The notes: generated by a model from the sequence alone, not told the origin. A DNA stretch of 64,000 bases from Gordius sp. MW1 (GCA_964036665.1 OZ038529.1:4882501-4946500), one strand, 5' to 3'; positions 45,297 to 60,088 are shown, counted from the stretch's first letter. Made by a program: numbers and translations.

Positions 45297-46930
45297 TTCT
45301 TCTTCTTAATAAAGTATTTGGTCTCACATTGGGGTTTGTTTTGATGAGTTTCTTCCATCTTAACCTGGTAAGTGCCAGGTTTTGACAAATCTCTTTTGTT
45401 TTCATAACTTTGTCGACTTACCCTTTCCACGTGACACGAGGTCGTCCTCTTCCTCACTTCCCCGGTAACTCCATGTCCAGTACTTTTCGATTTACATCAT
45501 TCATCTCCCTTTTTTAGAATTTGCCCATACCTCCTTAGCCAATTTTGTTAATCATGGCCACCATCAATTGAATCCCCATTTTTGTCATGAGAAAGTCATT
45601 CGTCATACGGTCGAACTTAGTAAACCCCAAGCGCCACCGTATCATTCTCAAATCTATGACTTGTAATCTTTTCTTCCGTGGTGTTTAATGCCCATGTTTC
45701 ACTTCCATAGAGTAACACCGGTCTTACGATGGATTTGTAAGCTTTTCTCTTCAACCATATTGACATTTTGTTAACGCACATTACACCGAACATACTTCGC
45801 CATTTAAGCCATCCTTTTTGGATGCGCGGGCATTCACTTCTGTTGCGCAATCTCCCTCTTGATGTAGCATCGAGCCGAGGTATGTAAACCTATCTACTTT
45901 TGGGTACATAAAATGGTCATCCAGCGATGGGGTGCCTGTAACGTTCACTTCCATGTATACCGTTTTTGATCGTTGACCTTTAGACCACGTCTAGGTAAGC
46001 GTTTTGACCACTTTTCGCCTCTTTCAAATACCCTCTCTTATGTCTCTTCGCATAGTACTATATCATCGGCATATAGCATACACCAAAGAGAGGGCGTTTG
46101 AATGTCTTTCGTTGTCTATAATTATGTTGAATAAAATGTACTTTGAGTAGATCCTTAATGTAATCTGAGCAGATCCTTAATGTAATTAACCGGAAAAGGG
46201 TTGGAGTCTTCAACTGTCGTCCTAAAGCACGAATTTGAGGCTCGGGTCGATAGAGGATTTGCTACAAATCCGAATTTCTCGGCCGATATTTCCACCTCAT
46301 TGTTTAACCTTGTTACTAAGATCTTTTCCATAAGTTCCAGGAAATTACAAGTCAACTTGATATCTCTATAAAAGCCATCATCGTGAGAGTCTCATTTTTT
46401 GACTAAGAATATAGCACTTGCTCTCCATTGATTAAGAATTCGCTCGTGCCTCCATAGGTATTCCATCTGGACCATTAGCCTTTCCTTTTTGCATCTTGTT
46501 CATTTGTGTCCTAACTTCCTCCTGTATTAGTACGACCATGCGTATTTTGGCTCAATATCAGAAACGGATTCTTTGTCACTTGCAAAATTCCTAAGTTCCT
46601 TAAAATCCTTTCAACCTCTCAATTACTTGCTGCGGCTTAAATAAGTGTTGATTCTTCCCGTTTTTGACTTTCTGGCATCGTGACTTTTCTTCTCCCTTAT
46701 CTTGGTCAATTTGTACATAAGCCTGCAGCCCCTTTAGGATCCATTTTGTTTGCGATTTCGGTATGCGCAGCATTCTTCGCTATTGCAACAGCCTTTTGCG
46801 TTGCTCTCTTTGCCTCCTATTTTTTTAATAGTCATTCGATTTTTTTGACTTATCCCATCGTCTATATAGATCCCTGGGCGATTGATCCTTCCATCAGAGT
46901 TAGATATGACTTTGCCTCCTTTGGGATGTT
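45297..46930 (-). mobile_element. RTE-type LINE copy (RT to 3' end)
   Basis: On the minus strand, RT-like segments lie near 46,160-46,360 (LVTRLNNEVEISAEKFGF). The C-terminal region VLLYGSETWALNTTEEK is at 45,690-45,750. The family 3' end near 45,297-45,330 reads AATGTGAGACCAAAT then an AAGAAG tail. The same 3' end occurs in the 60,300-60,625 and 60,965-61,512 copies. Frames are broken. Confidence 0.8.
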
Positions 46931-47140
46931 TTAGAAACCCAAATAGCTGTTTTATTTATGTCCGCTAGCGTTTCCCAATTGTCGTCTACGTCATTTTCAA
47001 CCTCCTTGCACCCAAGAGTGAAGAGGTTTTTTGATTATATTATTCGTTAGTCGACGTATCCTTTAGAGTTTCGTACCAAAATCAGGTTCATAAGCCTTCC
47101 TTCTTTAGGGAAATACTTTTCCTTCAACAACCCTAATTCG

Positions 47141-47497
47141 CCTTTTTGTGAACCCCTTCCCCTTATCAAATAATTCGCCTTTTTGTGAACCCCTTCCCCT
47201 TATCAAAATTCGTCCCATTATGTTTGGAATAGGAATACATGAGAGTTCATATTACACACGCAATGTTTACTAACACATCTCTCTCTACTTTCTCCATCTC
47301 TTACACTCCCGCCCCCATATCTATCCAAGCACACATGAAGAGGGCGGGAGTGGAGGAGAAAGAGAGGAGAGTAGGTGAAGGGAGAGAGTGTTGATGTTAG
47401 TAAACATCGCCTACGCAGTATGAACTCTAATGTTCTCCGTTTACCAGACATCGTGGGACGAATTTTGATAAGGAGAAGGGGTTTACGCAAAAGCGTA
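47141..47497. mobile_element. Long foldback element
   Basis: The left arm (from TTGTGAACCCCTTCCCCTTA, about 47,186) and the right arm (GATAAGGAGAAGGGGTTTAC, ending about 47,491) are imperfect complements. They extend through GAGTTCAT, TTTACTAACA, a CT-rich stretch and CCCGCCC, leaving a centre of about 20-30 bp. A direct duplication of the left tip occurs at 47,141-47,180. No protein is encoded; the minus-strand frame across it is an artefact. Confidence 0.75.
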
Positions 47498-47870
47498 TAA
47501 ATTTGAGTATAAGGGTGATATAAAAAAATAAAAGAATGAACCTATAGATGAAACTTTAATCTACATGATTATATTACTATTTTTCAGTAAGTATTAAAAA
47601 TGCCGTGGCAATATAACCTCAAAAAGGCATAAAAGAGGCATTTTTAGCACTTTCAACCTCGTATGTCTAAAATACTGGTAATTATAGGAAAAAACTATAA
47701 AATATTATTTTTCAGCGCAAAATTCTCTATGATTTATACGCAACAAAGCACATTTCATCTACTGCACAAAAATTATAATTTAAACATTATTATATAAGTA
47801 TATCTATTATATATATCAATATAAAAGATTGTAAATGCATATTAACTTATTATAAAGCATTTAATCTAGC

Positions 47871-47995
47871 CTATGAAAGAAAATATATAGGCAGCAATAA
47901 AAAATGTGAACTTCATATATTATATGCTTAATATGAAAGAAAATATATATGCAGCAATAAAAAAGTTAATCTTCATATATTATATGCTTAATATA
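47871..47995. repeat. ~62-bp tandem duplication
   Basis: Two copies of ATGAAAGAAAATATATA(G/T)GCAGC followed by a CTTCATATATTATATGCTTA segment. Highly similar. Confidence 0.8.
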
Positions 47996-48272
47996 TGTTT
48001 TGGCAACTTTTTAAAGCGTTTATAACATGATTAAATATAAAATTAATTAGTTATAAGCATGCTTGGCAAATTTGAACTACATTTTGATTGGTTGTGGATT
48101 CCCTGAGCGATAGACCCGTTGAGCAAATACGTTATAGTTTAGTTGCCTGATTAATTAAAAGAAGAGATTTTCCAAAGCTGGTTATATAGTGCCTTAAAGT
48201 TTCGCATATATTGTACGCGAAATTTATTTTTGCTACATATTGAATAAAAGTGTCGAAAATTTTTTGAATTTT

Positions 48273-48308
48273 TCTTCCCCCCTGAGAAAATCCTGGCTAC
48301 GCGCCTGG
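48273..48308. mobile_element. MITE family 2, right-end fragment
   Basis: CCCCCCTGAGAAAATCCTGG then CTACGCGCCTGG matches the right end of 17,881-18,030. Confidence 0.6.
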
Positions 48309-48804
48309 AGTGTACTAAGGCGTCGAGGTTGTCATCGTAATAAGAACGATATAGGTGGGCAGCTTGTTTTGTTACAGCATAAGGTTGATAGGTTAATTGT
48401 CACTCCTTGATTGTAACCCTTTTTACTATATTTCTGCTTTAAACTCCAAGGACGGAGGGCATAACATAAAGCAACTTTTAACAGTGTCTTAGCCAATACC
48501 AAAAGTCGTTTTTGTTACAAAAACCTATTCGTTTTTTTGTAATTTGGTAAATTATATGTCAAACAATTGAATCTTCATTTAAAATAGTAAATGGCGACTA
48601 CTGACATTTTTCTTTTTGACACCGCATTGACAATCGTTAGTTTTCCTTGTGATCATGTTCAATTATGAAACCCGAATATTATTGGACCTTTGTGCAGGAA
48701 TGGTTTTTTTTGTATTTTATATGTTATTGCTTTGTTTTTGCGCTACTTTACAAATTTATTAAGCCCATTATTTCAAGTTATTTCTCAAATTCAAATCGCT
48801 AATT

Positions 48805-50982
<2,178 letters not shown>

Positions 50983-51140
50983 TTGCTACTCTTTATTGAT
51001 GCCCTTAGCAAAAATAATGCAGTGCCTTACCAAATGTTCCAATGACCTCATCCATAAACCGCTTGCTTATAAACGCTTGAACACTCTCGTAGATAACAAA
51101 AAACGGGGATTTATTTAACCCCTAACTTTATAAAGTTTGA

Positions 51141-51146
51141 AATAAA
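51141..51146 (+). terminator. Candidate polyadenylation signal of Abi
   Basis: AATAAA about 160 bp after the Abi stop codon. Confidence 0.4.
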
Positions 51147-51737
51147 GATGTTTAATCATATAAATTTAGACGTTCTTGTTTTAAACATATGCGATGTCCT
51201 TCTTGGGAAATTTTTTTATCGATATTGTTCTTCCAGTGATACTATTTTGCCATCTTTTGATACCCTTTATATTCGTAGATTGTGTATAGCAACCAACGGC
51301 TTACATGTATTTATAATCATTAAAATATTTATGCTAATTGCGATATATGCATTTATGTTGCCTCTCCGCCCAAGCTTATGACCATTTTATACATTCATGC
51401 TCTTATGTATTTATAATTTCGATAAACTTGTTTTTTATTTAAATAAAATATAGCTTAAGTAGCTTAGAAAAAAAAAGTGCACTCCAAATTTAATTTGTAT
51501 TTTTCGTCTAATAAAATATATTATAATAAACAACAAATTCAATAAGGAACATTCTTCAATATTGTAATCTAAAATTTTTAAGCAGATTTTTTTGTGTGAT
51601 TGCAACAGGGTTTATTGGTTTCTAACCGGAAAATTCTGTCAAATTAATGAACAATATCTTTTATTAAGAGTTTAGGTAAAAAAAGTAAAATTTGTTTTTA
51701 TAAACCTTGACTAGATCCTGCCTTTCATTTTAACCCC

Positions 51738-51815
51738 CTAATACACGATCAACTTCAAGGCGCCATATTTTTATCTGTCCAAATATGCTATTTACATGTG
51801 AATTCAACAATTTTA
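51738..51815 (+). mobile_element. AAGGGCCCGTCTTAATA-type MITE, fragment
   Basis: CGCCATATTTTTATCTGTCC and AATTCAACAATTTTAGTTTT match the left third of the 10,996 and 43,404 copies. Confidence 0.55.
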
Positions 51816-52379
51816 GTTTTTACGCTTTAAATTTGGCCCAATGGCTATCTGGCAAAAATCACGTGATCTTGTTTACTTTTACGCTTGTAGCCAATTCGTG
51901 CGCTTTATTGCTATGTTGAATTTAATTATTGTTGAATTATATAACCATACACCGCCATTACTTTAAACCACCAATATGCGCACTTGTCCCAAAGTGTTGG
52001 ATGTCTCTCGAAAAATCGGCGTAATTGTGGATGTGTATTTCCTCCAATGAATACGTGGCTTCAGATCCACTATTCTGACACTACTTTTACATATATTAAT
52101 AGGATTTAATTAATTTTAATGGTCTTCTGTAATTATGCTTTTAGACTACCGAACTGTCAAATATCAATTTGTTGGTATCGACATTGTTGATAAAGGAAAT
52201 TTTACTCATTACTAAGGTTCAAATTTATTTCATTCAAAATTTTGACCCATCAACTAATTAATTTATTTAAGTGACTGAAAAATCCACGATACATACGCCC
52301 GCGAACAAAATTAAAATATGATGCAATTTATAATAATTGCTAACTCATAATAATATTTCAATATGCGATGCCATAATGA

Positions 52380-52655
52380 TCGATAAAATAAATGGTAATT
52401 AATAACAAACGATCTATTTATATCATAGAATGATTCATTAAAACTTACGCGTATCACGAACTATAAGTGTATGTGTGGGGGGGGGGGGGAAATAAACAAA
52501 CAAAAACAAATAAGCTAGTCTTTTATGTGCACGCTTAACTAGCGATTTTATATCAACACCATTACGTGGCACATTTGTTCTTTTAACTAACACACCTAAG
52601 TAAAAGGGGTAATAAAAAAATTATGAATAAGAGAAAGGGTGGAACACCACACATC
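52380..52655 (-). repeat. Diverged relative of the 11,806 repeat
   Basis: Reverse complement similarity to 11,806-12,000. GAGAAAGGGTGGAACACCAC ends it at the right. A G-run replaces the CCCCCACACAT junction, and CTATTTATATCATAGA is shared. Confidence 0.6.
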
Positions 52656-53924
52656 CCCCTTTATCGAAATGACCAAGGCTTAATAATTATTTAGTTATAG
52701 GTCGAGGCGGATTTAGCTAGTTTAATTTTTTAAGTCCTATTTATTTCGCTGGATTTTAATATTTATTTTATTAATTTATATCAAGCTAATATAAGCTTAC
52801 AAAAGCCCAAACAAAAGGTAAAACTTACGTTAAGATAAAAATAATTGAACTACATTGAAAACGTTTAAAATTGTGTATAACTTCTACATTTATTAGAAGA
52901 TATTATATTATCGTTAAAAGTAGCATTAGCGCCATCTATACTATATTTTCTACAAGCAATAAAACATTAGTATATTATATTTAACATTATAGGTTTTCAA
53001 TATATGAAATTTAACTATATATAAAGTTGGCATCATAAAATTTTACGAGGGTAAAGACTAATTAATTGTCAACTAAAAAAATTATTGACCCTTAAAAATT
53101 AAGGTTTATTTTATCTTTGCCTAATGTAAGTTTTAAATTGTTGGTTCAAATTATTCAAAAAAATATAAAGAAAATTTTTTTTGTGTAATAATTGATGATT
53201 CATGTAATTAACATTTGTAAATGATTTAATGATCTCCATTCTTGATCTATAATATGATGTACAAAGAATAAAAAAATATCAAAAACTTTTATTTCAATCT
53301 TTCTAAAAAACGTCTAAGGATTTTTTAGAAGTTTATTTTATAAGTAAAAAAATTAATATTCATTACAATACATTTCATGCATAAAATCGTATAAAAACAC
53401 AACATGCCTTGGCAGATTGGGCTGTGATTATAAACTATACACTCATTGCCCCTGGCAGCAGTTTTTAGACAATCCCTTTGCCACATTGACACACCTTTAA
53501 AATATTATATAAACAAGAATTAATTAATACCTTTCAAAAACATCGTAAAATCAAGATGAGGCCTTATGGCAATCTTGTCAAGTAGAAAGCATATTAAAAT
53601 AATATAAATGAAAACCAAGGTTTAAACTAGTTACCATTTTAAAAGTACAGATAATTAAACTTCTGATTGATAAAGACCTATAAACCCATCAAAATCGAAA
53701 TGTAAGGCTGACTAACAAATAAATTGGATTAAATATTTTAATGATTAAATCAAAGCAAAACTCTAAAATAAATAAAAATTTATAATCAATAAAATATCAT
53801 TTTATGTCTAGAAAATTTTAAATGTTAATATCATGAATGTTTATAAAACCAAAACATTTAAAGCTAATGCACTGCAAAATATACATATCATGGACCAATT
53901 CTGTTAGATCATTACCATCATCAA

Positions 53925-54020
53925 AAATTAACTTTAAAGGTTGATTATCTTTGAAAAACAAAATTTACAATCATTACCATCATCAAAACCAAATTTAAAG
54001 GTTAATAAACTTTGAAAAAC
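53925..54020. repeat. ~66-bp tandem duplication
   Basis: Two copies of CATTACCATCATCAAAA, TTTAAAGGTT and CTTTGAAAAACAA. Confidence 0.7.
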
Positions 54021-54789
54021 AAGGTCAACAATCAATAAACATAAAAACAATATATAATCATGTATATTCTTTGTCTGTTTCTCCTTTCCAGGCCTATACA
54101 GGGATACTAGCTTTGCATATTGCAGCAGCTACATGATCTTGTGTAGAAAATATGTTACAACCATATACTAATACTTAATCTAAATTTATTAAATAATGAT
54201 CATTAAACCTGATGTGAGGGCACATTGACATTTGTAATATCTTTCACCATTAAAGAAGTTTGTTTAGGCTAGAAAAATATTAACAAATATATGTGATATA
54301 ATTCATTTAAATTATGTAAAACAAAGTATTTATTAAAAACAAAGCATATAAAGATGATTTATTAAAATAAACATAAAATAACTTGATTATTTGATCCAAA
54401 TTTAATGTTGGTATAGAGTCTCCCCTCAATATGTGCCTTTTATATGAACAAAAATCTTTTTTGGCAAAATGTTCTTGAGTTCAAACCGTTCAAATTCAGG
54501 ACCCATAATTAATAGCCATTTTTTTAAATTTCAGGGTTTTTTTTATGAAATCTATAAAAAAACACATTGATTAAATATGAAAAGATTAAATTTAACTTAC
54601 ACATGGAATGATGTCTCTCAAGTTTTTTTCTTATAAATACTTGTGCAATTTTTTATTTCCCAAGTGCGCATATTGGTGGTTTAAAGTAATGGCGGCCTGG
54701 GTTGCTCAATAAATTTCAATACAAAGATCAGCTGTTTGGCAGTCTATGGTTTTATTAGTCTATGACTACAAATGGATAGAGGAATTTAC

Positions 54790-54945
54790 GGATTAAGTAG
54801 GCATTGAAGACTGGTTAATGGTTTTATAAAACGCTATGGAAATTAAAGAAGTTGCGCCTGAGAACAAGAAGAAATATCTCGTAACATTTATTGGCCTCCC
54901 TGTGCTGGAAAAATTAAAACTAAAAGCATATCCTAAATAAACGAT
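54790..54945 (+). pseudogene. Possible retrotransposon gag relic
   Basis: One frame reads APENKKKYLVTFIGLPVLEK followed by LKLKAYP, preceded by DWLMVL. This resembles the capsid region of Ty3-type gag, where a short W-containing helix is followed by KK-YL-T-IG. It is short and not confirmed. It lies just outside the 35-bp inverted repeat. Confidence 0.25.
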
Positions 54946-55324
54946 TGTGACTATGTTGAGTTAACTCTTAATCTAAAGTTAACAGATTAAGTTTTCTAAG
55001 GGCAAAGAACTGATTATATAGATATTAGTAATTTTTGTAAATTAAATAATCATAAAAAGGTAAATGAAAAAATATTGAGTAGGGTAGATATCAAAAACAG
55101 CATTCTAAAATAAATAATTTTTAATCAATACATAAAAATGTAGAAACTGGTATAAGAGTGTAATAACTTTTACGTATACTACAACGTGATAACTAGAGAA
55201 ATTATTTTATTACAAAACAGGGGAACAAAATTACAGGACAATCTTTACATCTGCGAATATTGGGTTTATATAGCAATTACAATATACGTAATTATTATTC
55301 TTAAACAAAAATTGGAATGAATTG

Positions 55325-55770
55325 ATTGCTGTTACTGCAGCTGTCCTTGAAAGCTTTTAGATTGGGGTGAATGGAATGCTGTTAATGCAGCTGTCCTTGA
55401 AAGCTTTTAGATTGGGATGAATGGAATGAATGGGGTTCAAAATGTCACAGTCCGAAATGCCACACTGAATATCACGAAAAATTAAATCTCAAATGGGGAG
55501 AGAATTTGATGTGCATCTAAACCTAACCCAAACCCTAAGCTAAAACGCTGACCTAAAACACTACCCAATGGAAATTATGCGCTTGCGCAATGAGTAATTG
55601 CGAATCTCACGATCGTGAGATTCAGTGGCTTAGTGGCATTTCGGACTGTGACATTTTGAAATGATACCGAATGGAATGCTTTTAATGCAGCTGTCCTTGA
55701 AAGCTTTTAGATTCGGATGAATGGAATACTGTTAATGCACAGCTGTCCTTGAAAGCTTTTAGATTGGAAT
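55325..55770 (+). repeat. ~54-bp tandem array split by a MITE
   Basis: Four near-identical units of GAATGGAATGCTGTTAATGC, AGCTGTCCTTGAAAGCTTTT and AGATTGGG. Two lie before and two after the element at 55,436-55,660. Confidence 0.85.
55436..55660. mobile_element. MITE with 28-bp perfect terminal inverted repeats
   Basis: 55,436-55,463 (begins TTCAAAATGTCACAGTCCGA) is the exact complement of 55,633-55,660. A 22-bp perfect palindrome (GAATCTCACGA then TCGTGAGATTC) lies at 55,602-55,623. The element is 225 bp, lies within a tandem array and has no coding capacity. No target duplication is clear. Confidence 0.85.
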
Positions 55771-55779
55771 CTTATTTAT

Positions 55780-57050
55780 CGGAAATTGACATCCGCTACA
55801 AGAGTATGTTTAAAAATATAGCGCCATCTATATTTTGTATAATATTAATTTATTGACGTTCGTTCAAATTCATAAACTAGTGACGAAGATAAATTGACTG
55901 TATAGCGTCTTCAAAATCGAAGAAAATTTGACACACAATTCACCATTTGGCATGATCAGTCTATCTTGTCTATGGATGTAACACTACTTTTACGCTTCTT
56001 TTAAAAAATCATCTAGTTTATCAAATCATTAATTCTCTACTATAAATATTTATAAACTATTATTTAAAATTGTTTTTTGTACATAATCACTTTTATAATT
56101 GATTATCTTTTGCAAATTTTTGATATTTTCTATGTTGAGATCAGATAGCTGTCAGTTTAAAATTTAATGGGATTAAATAATTATTTTTAATTATGTATAT
56201 TTTGCTAAACGTGGAAGGCTACTTGATTATATATTCAATTGTTGACACTTTTATAATAAATTATAAAACTTTGCTGTCTATTGAACATAACTCGTAATTG
56301 CAAAGAATGTATTTGTATCAATTTTTTAATAATATACTTATACCTATAAATATAATATTTTCGACAATAGGGTAGAAGAATTTTTTTAAAGAATATATGG
56401 GAAATAAATATATAATATAAACATAAAAAACAACACATTTAACATCTAATATATTCAGATTAGGCATTCTACGAAAAGGTCACTGTTTAACAAATAATGG
56501 ACTTGTGAAATCAACCTGCGAACTGTTTGCAGATTCTGGTAGAGTTTTTCACTGTGAACGCAAATACGCTAGTTTTTTCCCTATACGTCAAGTCTTTTAA
56601 ATATTCGCTGTCAAAGTTGCTAAAAACGCGATTTTAGCGTTTTTCAAACGTCAGTAACTTGCAAATTAATCGGTAAAAAAATTATTAAATAGATTTAATA
56701 CATAGATAAAGGGGAGAGGAATGTATTTACAATTTTTTTTATCCTAGCACTTTTACTTTTTAAATTATATACAAAATTAACTATCCCTATCTTTTATATT
56801 GGCAAATTACTATTAAATAACCCTACATGAAGCTATTTAAAAATTTACCTCATTTTCCATCCCTTATTTCTCCATAAATTTCTTTATTTTTCCCTTTTTT
56901 CCCACTTTTTCCTTGAAAATTTCCCCTAAACTTACTTTGGGGAAAATATAACATAAGGCGGTTTGTAATCAAAACTAGCCATATAAATCTTTTAACAGAT
57001 GTTTATTTTGTAACCATAGACTTTAGAGTAAATCAAGAAATTTTAGGCAT
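55780..57050. other. No recognisable gene
   Basis: AT-rich DNA. Short frames such as 56,235-56,438 (minus) are low-complexity and unsupported. Confidence 0.45.
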
Positions 57051-57059
57051 GATGATATC

Positions 57060-58260
57060 GACAGTTCCAAGTCCGTGTGCAAAATGTAGAGGGTTGGCGA
57101 CAAGCTAGAAACCGTCTGAAAAATTTACTCCATAATCATGATAGTGTAAAACATAATTTACAGAAGAATGCTAAGGCATCCTCGACCTACGCGCGCATTG
57201 CATAACTCGCCCGTGAAATATGAAAAATACAGTTAGGGTTATCGCTTGACCCTCAACGAAAACGGCTAAGGGAGTCGGTGTGGATAGAATGCGAATGACA
57301 TGTAGGAATGTGTGCACGTTGACGGGAAAAGGCTCCGATGTCGTACAAATGCTAGAGACGAGGGAAACGGAACTAACGCTCGGGATTAGCACAAGGAACA
57401 AGCATCTCTACATTGGGTCAGTCATTATGGTTCCAAGCTAATAGATCAAGGACAACGTGATGGTAATAAAGGGTTGTTCAGACAAGTAATATGGGCGAAG
57501 CGTGCAGATCAAGGAGGCCTCGTAGCCGTTAAGGGCGCCTATGTTTTCCAAATTGGGTGTATGCAATCAGAAAAAGACATATTCTTTGATTTATTAAAAA
57601 AGGAAAAGAATAGGACAGGAAGATATGCTGAGCAGACATCAACGCCCACGTAGGGAATGTTGGACTTGGATATGAATGCAATCATGTGGACTATTAGAGC
57701 ATGGAAGTGAAAAAACTTCTCCAATTATGCCAAACGACATGGCAATCGTTAACTTTTATTTGCGAAAACGTGAAGATAATATTGTGATTTATGGAAGCGG
57801 GAAATATTTAAGTCACATTGATACTGTGAAAGGATTTATGGAGGATCAAAGATTGCAAAGTTCCCGGGAGAAGAAATGGCAAGGCAACATCGATCGCCTG
57901 TTATAGATCTTGAAGGAAAATCGTTTTTAAAAAAGGGTTTATAAACCTCAAAATCGATACGAAACGCCAAAGAATACGTCGACGGACTATAAATATTATC
58001 AAAAGGCCTCCTCACACTTAGGTGAAAGGAAGTTGCGAATTGACGTGGGCGATCATTGGTAGACGCAAACTGCGGACACAAAGGAGCGATTAGGGTAGGA
58101 CAAACCAAAGGAGGCAAAACTATGAATAGGGAACTTAGGGATTTCATCGAAATCGAAAAGCAGAAAAATCTATATAAACGGTCCTATAGATCATTACATC
58201 AAGGCTCTGCTCGAAGTCCATTTTTATTCAATATATATACGGATCATGGTAGAAGCAGCA
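57060..58260 (+). pseudogene. LINE fragment: endonuclease and reverse transcriptase pieces
   Basis: Broken frames give RNVCTLTGKGSDVVQMLETR near 57,295 and DMAIVNFYLRKREDNIVIYG near 57,740, followed by SGKYLSHIDT. These match the N-terminal and later motifs of the apurinic-type endonuclease of RTE-like LINEs (WNV-L, ... IVNTFF-KRE---TY-SG---S-IDY). Near 58,195, LHQGSARSPFLFNIYTD is the RT motif around (L)HQGS-LSP. The part between is deleted or decayed. It probably belongs to the same family as 45,297 and 60,300. Confidence 0.7.
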
Positions 58261-58318
58261 CAATCGTCACAAATTATCGATTACTTGTTTTTCCTATCGT
58301 TTAAGCTTGTTTTTTAAC

Positions 58319-58681
58319 ATGGCATTTGTGCACGAATTTAGAAATTTTCTAGCGAAAGATAAATTAAGTAAGTGTAATTATTTAGGCTGTACACATTTTT
58401 TAGAATTTACGAAGTCAGCAAGAAATGGGCAGGTGTTGACTTATGGCCGATACTCCTATACCAAAGCAAAGATAGGAAAAAACCAACAAATATATTATAG
58501 GTGCCGAAAAACTAAATGTAATGGGAAAGGGATTCTTCGACAAAATTTTGATATAACTAAAGAGCACACTTGTGATGTATCTTCAGCATTGCCTTCCACA
58601 AGTAACCTTTTTAAATCAATATATTTTATTAATCATTCAGGTTCCAACCAAAAAATAATTGTAGTCATATCACATCTATAG
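58319..58681 (+). CDS. FLYWCH-like zinc-finger ORF
   Basis: 120 codons from the ATG at 58,319. One domain fits the FLYWCH pattern: FLEFTKSARNGQVLTYGRYS, then IYYRCRKTKCNGKG and, about 17 residues on, EHTC. The expected F-T...G...L...Y...W/Y-x-C...C...H-x-H/C spacing is present, with Cys instead of the last His. Such domains bind DNA or proteins and occur in host factors and MULE-like transposons. The sequence after residue 110 is low-complexity. It may be a single exon or a transposon remnant; no neighbours clarify it. Confidence 0.45.
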   Translation: MAFVHEFRNFLAKDKLSKCNYLGCTHFLEFTKSARNGQVLTYGRYSYTKAKIGKNQQIYYRCRKTKCNGKGILRQNFDITKEHTCDVSSALPSTSNLFKSIYFINHSGSNQKIIVVISHL

Positions 58682-59099
58682 CAGTTGATCATCATCTAGC
58701 AAACCCCAACGAGCAGCAGAGTATTTATTTTTAAAAAGTGTTATAATTAATATTATTAGGTACATATGAAGTTGCACCCATTTTAGGATTAACAGGCACT
58801 GACACCATAGATGGTAAAATGTTGTATTTGATATACTTAATTGGTTTTAGATAATTTAAATGTTGTGGTAAAGTCTCAAATGGGATATGATTTTATTATG
58901 TACCTTGGGTATCTTTATGAAGTACGGAGAAAGAAATGTTTATTTACCTATTACTCTAATTATATACATATTGTTAACTGAATTTTATTAAATATTGTAT
59001 ATATGATTTATTTAGAAAGATATAATAAAATATAAACCTAGCTGAATATGTGGTTATATAATCTAAAGTTTTGGTATGCCATTAAATTAGCTTTTAAAA

Positions 59100-59580
59100 A
59101 TGTAACATACACTTACCTAGATGAAAAATTTTGTGTCTGATCTTATTAACTTAACTAATATCAATTACAACATATGCAAAAAAATTTGTATATAATTTTA
59201 ATAACTCTTGAACAATATCAATTAGAATATATATGAAAAATATAGCATCTCTTTTAATTAACTCTATAATAATATCAATTACAACATATGCAAAAAATTT
59301 GGATATAATTTCAATAACTCTTGAACAATATCAATTAGAATATATATGAAAAATTTTGCATCTCTTTTTATTAACTCTTTCAGTCTATAACAAAAATTAT
59401 TAAATAATTACCTACATATAGCTAAGATATCTACTTTAAATTTAACATACATTAACCTAGCTTTAATCCTCTGTACAAAATTTTGGTTACCATTTTATTA
59501 ACTCTTTCAGTTTACAACAATTATATTTTTTAAATAATTACCTACATATAGCTAGGATCTAAGGTCTATACTTTCACCAT
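59100..59580. repeat. ~114-bp AT-rich tandem/interspersed repeat
   Basis: Units share TCAATTACAACATATGCAAA, AACTCTTGAACAATATCAAT and TAGAATATATATGAAAAAT. A second sub-repeat with TTAACTCTTTCAGT and AATAATTACCTACATATAGC occurs twice at the 3' side. Confidence 0.75.
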
Positions 59581-59938
59581 ATCAATTTTCATATGGTTTT
59601 CGTGACGAGAGTAACGAAATGTGATGAGCGTGAGAGTTTTACCTCCTTTTTCTGTGCTGCCTCAACCAAGTCCCATATATACACACAACATAGAGAACTG
59701 CAAAGTCACTTTTATTCAACCCGAACCTGACCCGAAAGCATTTTAAATTTTTCAACCCGAACCCGACTCGAAGGTTTTTATAATGTATCACCTGAACTCG
59801 ACCCGAAAGCTTTTTAAAATTTTCAACCCGAACCCGAACTGGCCCTATCCGAAAGTGTTTAAATTTTTTTAACCCAATCCCTCCCGATCGCATTTCACAT
59901 TTTGGTATCCAACGCGATAGTAAGAAAAAAAGCTGTGT

Positions 59939-60088
59939 GCATGAGCGTAACTAGGGGGTGGCAGGGACGGAGGCTGCCCCCCTCTAAATCTAAAAAATAT
60001 TAGATTATGGCTAAAATTTTAAGAAATGGTTATTTTGCCCCTTTCTTAATCACTATTGCCCTCTTATTTCAATATGGCTACGCCTATG
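59939..60088 (+). mobile_element. CATGGGCGTAGCC-type MITE, nested in the hAT-like element
   Basis: Starts GCATGAGCGTAACTAGGGGG, contains GATTATGGCTAAAATTTTAA and ends GGCTACGCCTATG. Confidence 0.7.

Larger units (their letters stand above)
51952..54695. repeat. 35-bp perfect inverted repeat spanning 2.74 kb
   Basis: 51,952-51,986 (begins CCGCCATTACTTTAAACCAC) is the exact complement of 54,661-54,695. The segment between could be a transposon with 35-bp ends, but no target duplication or transposase is visible. The inner sequences next to the arms do not match. It contains the reverse-orientation repeat at 52,380-52,655 and otherwise AT-rich DNA. Confidence 0.65.

Noticed and set aside
46680-46934. 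84-codon plus-strand hydrophobic frame
   Set aside because: Antisense to the LINE reverse-transcriptase region, with no independent support.
47218-47490. 90-codon minus-strand frame
   Set aside because: It spans the foldback element and crosses both arms, so it is an artefact.
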